Source of the DNA: an uncultured Clostridia bacterium
GTDB lineage: Bacteria > Bacillota > Clostridia > Oscillospirales > Ruminococcaceae
Length of the DNA stretch: 64,000 nt
Direction of reading: 5' to 3'
NCBI GenBank assembly: GCA_947623585.1
Contig: CANQHA010000007.1
Coordinates: 30,574-94,573 of the forward strand
Position 1 is the first letter of the stretch, and the number at the start of each line of letters is the position of its first letter. Below are positions 60,557-64,000 of the stretch, piece by piece. Below the pieces are notes generated by a model that had not been told where the DNA came from, did no database searches, and saw nothing but the letters and a program-made list of their open reading frames with translations. Made by a program: the position numbers and the translations under genes.

Positions 60557-60682
60557 ACTCTTTTTTCATGGTTTATTCAGACTTTAGCACAAAAAGGATA
60601 AATACTGCTTACATCCCCTAACGTATCGGATTTTACTTCGGTCTGTAAGGCGATTTTAACATTTTTGAGGTGCGATGTCAAT

Positions 60683-60750
60683 GAGGGGAAAAAACCGCCG
60701 TAAACAACATCGCGGAGGTGGTTTTTAGCCGGCAAACTCCCCTCTTTTTT
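60683..60750 (+). ncRNA. Nested hairpin ending in a U run: candidate small RNA 3' end or terminator
   Basis: Outer stem GAGGGG (60683-60688) with CCCCTC (60739-60744); inner nine-pair stem AAAACCGCC (60691-60699) with GGTGGTTTT (60717-60725); then TTTTTT. It lies between the XRE terminator and the DUF6485 promoter, so neither neighbouring gene explains it. A 15-codon frame, ATG at 60681 to TAG at 60726-60728, runs through it. Confidence 0.45.
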
Positions 60751-60751
60751 G

Positions 60752-60780
60752 TTGCAATCCGTAAAATAATGTGATATAAT
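60752..60780 (+). promoter_or_regulatory. Promoter of the DUF6485 gene
   Basis: TTGCAA at 60752 and TATAAT at 60775 with a 17-base spacer. The -35, the following TCC, and GTGATATAATA are identical to the gdhA promoter. Confidence 0.8.
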
Positions 60781-60870
60781 ATGACAATCATTTATCGCTC
60801 ACGCAGATTGGTTTTAACATTTTTGCAAAAAACGGCGATGGAGCGGCAAGGAAAATCAGGAGGAATCATT

Positions 60871-61083
60871 ATGGATCGGGAAAAATTATTTGCGAACGCC
60901 TGCGACAACAAAAGGCCCTGCCCGTGCACTTATGACTGCCCGAGGCACGGCAAATGCTGCGCCTGCGTGGCGCACCACCGAGATAACAACGAGGGCGTTC
61001 CCGGGTGCTTCTTCTCAAAAGAGGCGGAGGCGACCTATGACAGAAGCATAGAGAATTTGGCGAGGGACAAGGGGCTTCTGTAA
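60871..61083 (+). CDS. DUF6485 family cysteine-rich protein
   Basis: A 70-residue protein: MDREKLFANACDNKRPCPCTYDCPRHGKCCACVAHHRDNNEGVPGCFFSKEAEATYDRSIENLARDKGLL. Eight cysteines and two histidines in CPCTYDCPRHGKCCACVAHH suggest a zinc- or iron-sulfur-binding knuckle. I recognise this as the DUF6485 type; function unknown. AGGAGG lies 7 bases before the ATG. It shares a promoter type with gdhA. Confidence 0.87.
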   Translation: MDREKLFANACDNKRPCPCTYDCPRHGKCCACVAHHRDNNEGVPGCFFSKEAEATYDRSIENLARDKGLL

Positions 61084-61141
61084 ATGCGCCGTGCTCTGAA
61101 AGCGGCGGAAGCGGCGAACAACCGTTTGAAAGGAGTATAAC

Positions 61142-61255
61142 ATGAACGGCGACGATCATATTTTTAAAAAGAAAGCGGCGACGCGGTTGAAAAAGATTCT
61201 CTGCTTTGCACTGTCTGCGGCGGTGATTCTCAGCTGCCTGCTGCTTGCAAGCTGA
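61142..61255 (+). other. Lipoprotein signal peptide ending in TGA at the lipobox cysteine codon
   Basis: AAAGGAG (61129-61135) is followed 6 bases later by ATG at 61142. The translation is MNGDDHIFKKKAATRLKKIL, then CFALSAAVILSCLLLAS, then TGA at 61253-61255. The signal is normal for a lipoprotein (basic region, hydrophobic core, L-A-S), and the TGA sits exactly where the invariant cysteine should be, followed in frame by GKSGENGEAITDIRQLDG. The same frame is open to 63862. This leader therefore belongs to the ABC importer that follows, and the TGA either breaks it or is read through. Confidence 0.8.
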
Positions 61256-61324
61256 GGAAAAAGCGGCGAAAACGGCGAGGCGATAACCGATATCCGTCAG
61301 CTTGACGGACATACGATCGGCGTT

Positions 61325-63862
61325 ATGTCGGGCGGCATTGCCGATCAGCTTGTGAGCTCCGTTATTAGCGGCTGCGATTTTAAATATTACGACGACGCTT
61401 CGGCTTCGATTTTGGCGCTTCAGTCGGGCACGCTCGACGCCGCGGCGCACGATATGCCGGTGGCTCAGCTTGCGGTGGCAAGGCAGCCCGATCTCGCGCT
61501 GTTCCCCGAAACGGTCACGCCCGACGTCTACGGCCTCGGTCTGCAAAAGGACAGCCCGCCGACCGACGATATCAGCGCTATCATCGAGAGATATTCAGAG
61601 GACGGCACGCTTGACGCTCTGCGGGAAAAATGGCTTGGCGCCGACGACAGCAAAAAGATCATCGACGTCGGAGAATATGACGCGCCGAACGGCACTCTGC
61701 GCTATGCGCACGATTCTACGCTCGAACCGATGAGCTATGTCGGCGGAAGCGGTCAATCCCTCGGATATGAGGTCGAGCTGGTCTCGCTCATCGCAAAAGA
61801 GCTCGGTATGAAGCTGGAGATCACCCAGACCGCCTTTAATTCGCTGATACCGATGCTGAGCAGCGGCCGCGCCGATATCGTTTCGGGCGCAATATGCATC
61901 ACCGACGAGCGCAGAGAGAATATAGATTTTCCGACCTCGCATTATGTAGGCGGAATGACTCTCATCGTTCGCGCAGAGGATATGGGGCTGTCGTCGGCCG
62001 AGGAGGAAAAAACCGGCTTTTTGGCGGGGCTGAAAAACAGCTTCTATAAAAACTTCATTCAGGAAAACCGCTGGCAGATGATCCTCTCGGGTCTTGGCGT
62101 TACGTTTATAATATCCATCTTCTCGGCCTTGTTCGGCACGGTGCTGGGCTTCGGCCTTTGCATGGTGCGCCGAAGCCGCAATAAGGTCGTTTCGGGCGCT
62201 GCGGCGGTCTTTATTCGGCTGATTCAAGGCGTGCCGGTGCTGGTGCTGCTGATGGTTCTGTTCTACGTTGTGTTTGCCGGAGCGAGACTTAACGGTATCG
62301 TCGTGGCGATAATCGGCTTCTCGATCAACTTTGCCGTTTATGTTTCCGAGATGATACGCACCGGTATCAACGCCGTTGACGCGGGTCAGTGGGAGGCCGC
62401 CTCAGCCATGGGCTTCGGGCGGGTAAAGACCTTTACAAAGATCATCGCTCCGCAGGCGGCGCGGCATATTTTGCCGGTTTATAAGGGCGAATTCATTTCT
62501 ATGGTAAAAATGACCTCGGTGGTGGGCTATATCGCGGTGCAGGACCTCACAAAGGCCACCGACCTTATCCGCAGCCGTACCTTCGAGGCGTTCTTCCCGC
62601 TGATACTGACCGCGGTCTTGTATTTCATTCTGGCATGGGGGCTTACTCTTCTTTTGGGGCTGGCCGAGAAAAAAATCGACCCGCGCCGCCGTCGCAGAGA
62701 ACCTAAAGGGGTTGACAGAAAAATTTCTCTGTCGGAAAATTCCGATGAGGCTAAGACCTCGCAAAACGGCGAGGCTGTCATCAAAATCTCTCATTTAAAG
62801 AAGGTATTTCCAAACGCGACGCCCTTAAAGGACGTCAACGCCGTCATAAACAGAGGGGACGTTATCTCGATCATCGGGCCTTCGGGCACCGGCAAGAGCA
62901 CGTTTTTACGCTGCATCAACCGGCTTGAAACGCCGACGGAGGGACAGATCGAGGTGTTCGGTCAGCCCGTTACCGGCGTGAAGCCCTCGCAGCTTTTAGC
63001 GGTGCGCCGCCGCATGGGAATGGTATTTCAGAGCTTTAACCTGTTCTCGCATCTGACGGTCATCGAAAATATTATGCTCGGGCCGGTCGAGCTGCTCGGC
63101 TGCTCAAGGCAGCAGGCATATGAACGCGGAATGCGTTTGCTGGCCGGCGTGGGGCTTGCGGAAAAGGAGCTTAACTATCCCGAAGAGCTTTCGGGCAGTC
63201 AGAAGCAGCGCGTGGCGATCGCGAGGACACTCGGAATGCAGCCCGAGATCGTTCTCTTTGACGAACCGACCAGCGCGCTCGATCCCACCATGGTCGGAGA
63301 GGTGCTGTCGGTCATTCGCGGTTTGGCCGAGCAGGGGCTTACCATGCTTATCGTTACTCATGAGATGAAGTTTGCCCGAGACGTATCGACGCGGGTGTTT
63401 TACATGGACGAGGGCGTCGTTTACGAGGACGGGTCGCCCGATCAGGTGTTCGATCACCCGAAGACCGACCGCTGCCGGGCGTTTGTTCACCGCATGAAAA
63501 CGCTTCATCTCGAAATCGCTTCCAAGGAGTTTGACTTTATCGGAGCCGCGGCCGACATCGACCGCTTTGCCCGCAAGCAGCTTCTCAGCGCGCGGCAGTC
63601 GCTCAAATATCAGCAGATATTTGAGGAGCTGTGCGTGACGAACATTCTGCCGACCCTGCCCGACGGCGGGTGCGAGCTGAGCTTTGACGCCCTTTGCAGC
63701 GAGGACGGAAGCGAATGCGAAGCCGTCGTTCGCTGGAGCGGCGAAGAGTTCGACCCGCTGACACACGGAGACGAGCTGAGCGCGGCTTTGGCCGTCAGCA
63801 AAACAAAAAGCAGCGCTCACACCTATGCCGACGGCGTAAACACGGTAAATATTGTATTTTAA
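61325..63862 (+). CDS. All-in-one amino-acid ABC importer (binding domain, permease, ATPase, C-terminal domain)
   Basis: The uninterrupted part of a frame whose natural start is 61142; the ATG at 61325 is the first start codon after the in-frame TGA but has no ribosome site. Order in the 845 residues shown: a substrate-binding lobe of the SBP_bac_3 second-lobe type (LDGHTIGVMSGG...GTLDAALHD-like..LREKW); a first-lobe type (GTLRYAHDSTLEPMSYVGG...GYEVELVSLIAKELG...ADIVSGAICITDERRENIDFP); a His/Glu/Gln-type permease (about 235-465: WQMILSGLGVTFIISIFSALFGTVLG, EAASAMGFGRVKTFTKIIAPQAAR); an ATPase (GPSGTGKST, LSGSQKQRVAIARTL, VLFDEPTSALD, IVTHE); then a C-terminal domain of about 110 residues. It is probably a GlnPQ-like polar amino-acid importer. 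Confidence 0.85.
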   Translation: MSGGIADQLVSSVISGCDFKYYDDASASILALQSGTLDAAAHDMPVAQLAVARQPDLALFPETVTPDVYGLGLQKDSPPTDDISAIIERYSEDGTLDALREKWLGADDSKKIIDVGEYDAPNGTLRYAHDSTLEPMSYVGGSGQSLGYEVELVSLIAKELGMKLEITQTAFNSLIPMLSSGRADIVSGAICITDERRENIDFPTSHYVGGMTLIVRAEDMGLSSAEEEKTGFLAGLKNSFYKNFIQENRWQMILSGLGVTFIISIFSALFGTVLGFGLCMVRRSRNKVVSGAAAVFIRLIQGVPVLVLLMVLFYVVFAGARLNGIVVAIIGFSINFAVYVSEMIRTGINAVDAGQWEAASAMGFGRVKTFTKIIAPQAARHILPVYKGEFISMVKMTSVVGYIAVQDLTKATDLIRSRTFEAFFPLILTAVLYFILAWGLTLLLGLAEKKIDPRRRRREPKGVDRKISLSENSDEAKTSQNGEAVIKISHLKKVFPNATPLKDVNAVINRGDVISIIGPSGTGKSTFLRCINRLETPTEGQIEVFGQPVTGVKPSQLLAVRRRMGMVFQSFNLFSHLTVIENIMLGPVELLGCSRQQAYERGMRLLAGVGLAEKELNYPEELSGSQKQRVAIARTLGMQPEIVLFDEPTSALDPTMVGEVLSVIRGLAEQGLTMLIVTHEMKFARDVSTRVFYMDEGVVYEDGSPDQVFDHPKTDRCRAFVHRMKTLHLEIASKEFDFIGAAADIDRFARKQLLSARQSLKYQQIFEELCVTNILPTLPDGGCELSFDALCSEDGSECEAVVRWSGEEFDPLTHGDELSAALAVSKTKSSAHTYADGVNTVNIVF

Positions 63863-64000
63863 CGCGGCTTTTGACGAACCTTTGACGGAACACGCCGGGA
63901 CGGATCAAAGCCGAATAAAGACGTGAAAGTCTAATGGTGTGATGTCAATAGTGCGATGATAAGAAATTTTCAACAATGGACATCTAAAATCGGGCAAAGG

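Noticed and set aside
61253..61255. Genome-wide reassignment of TGA
   Set aside because: TGA ends several well-formed genes in the window (DUF1700, DUF4364, the orphan at 15736, DUF2500, DUF2752's upstream partner), so it is a normal stop.
61253..61320. Bacterial SECIS element after the in-frame TGA
   Set aside because: The only clear stem (CCGTCA-GCT-TGACGG at about 61294-61308) lies some 40 bases downstream with a three-base loop, too far and too small for a typical bacterial SECIS. Selenocysteine is therefore only a hypothesis.
63863..64000. Feature after the ABC importer
   Set aside because: No terminator, promoter or frame could be supported in the last 138 bases.

Overview
The window looks like a chromosomal segment of an endospore-forming, gut-type Clostridia (Oscillospirales/Ruminococcaceae-like), with moderately high GC. 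The evidence is a SpoIVB-type sporulation protease, a string of families typical of Clostridia (DUF4364, DUF1846, DUF3810, DUF2752, DUF2975, DUF1934, DUF2500, DUF6485, PadR-DUF1700-DUF4097), strong AGGAGG-type ribosome sites, and near-consensus TTGACA-17-TATAAT promoters. Surface proteins carry C-terminal sorting-like signals, which suggests a Gram-positive-type wall. No rRNA, tRNA, CRISPR array, transposase or phage gene was seen.

Layout. 1-6.2 kb: the start of a serine hydrolase, a PadR/DUF1700/DUF4097 envelope-stress-like operon, an M48 protease and an AI-2E family permease, all on minus. 6.3-12.8 kb: a plus-strand block with pcrA helicase, DUF4364, a YfbR-like HD nucleotidase, a cation diffusion facilitator, a DUF3810 putative metallopeptidase and a small secreted protein. 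13-20 kb: a GGDEF regulator, an orphan gene, a DUF1846 protein and a phosphohexomutase, separated by repeat-rich spacers. 20.8-25.5 kb: a MATE exporter, a membrane protein, a CE2-like esterase lipoprotein and a ZIP metal transporter. 25.6-38.6 kb: one 4350-codon surface protein gene on minus, built of many Ig-like/isopeptide-type modules and ending in an NPETG sorting-like signal. 39-46.5 kb: a YegP protein, a Kef-type antiporter, a secreted SPQTG protein, a MacB/FtsX-type ABC protein, a 53-residue membrane peptide, an ArsC-like protein and dtd. 46.8-51.8 kb: gdhA, a DUF2752/DUF4190 pair facing a small XRE regulator across a shared operator region, prfC and a HAD protein. 51.9-57.1 kb: an AraC regulator, a GH94 phosphorylase and SpoIVB. 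57.4-64 kb: DUF2500, a membrane protein, murI, DUF1934, a DUF2975/XRE pair, a DUF6485 cysteine-rich protein, and an ABC amino-acid importer with sensor, permease and ATPase in one reading frame.

Two things stand out. First, the last gene (61142-63862) has a perfect ribosome site, start and lipoprotein signal peptide, but the codon at the lipobox cysteine is TGA. The frame then stays open for the whole importer, whose substrate-binding lobes are in swapped order and whose C-terminus carries what looks like a degenerate GHKL/RsbW-type domain. Second, the spacers are populated by a family of imperfect inverted-repeat elements (nine copies, about 220 bp when complete, all in one orientation). Their three hairpins change sequence from copy to copy while keeping base pairing. 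Two or three further repeat families sit next to them.

Starts were chosen by ribosome site and family length. Where the longest open frame began upstream of a good ribosome site, the internal start was used and this is stated.
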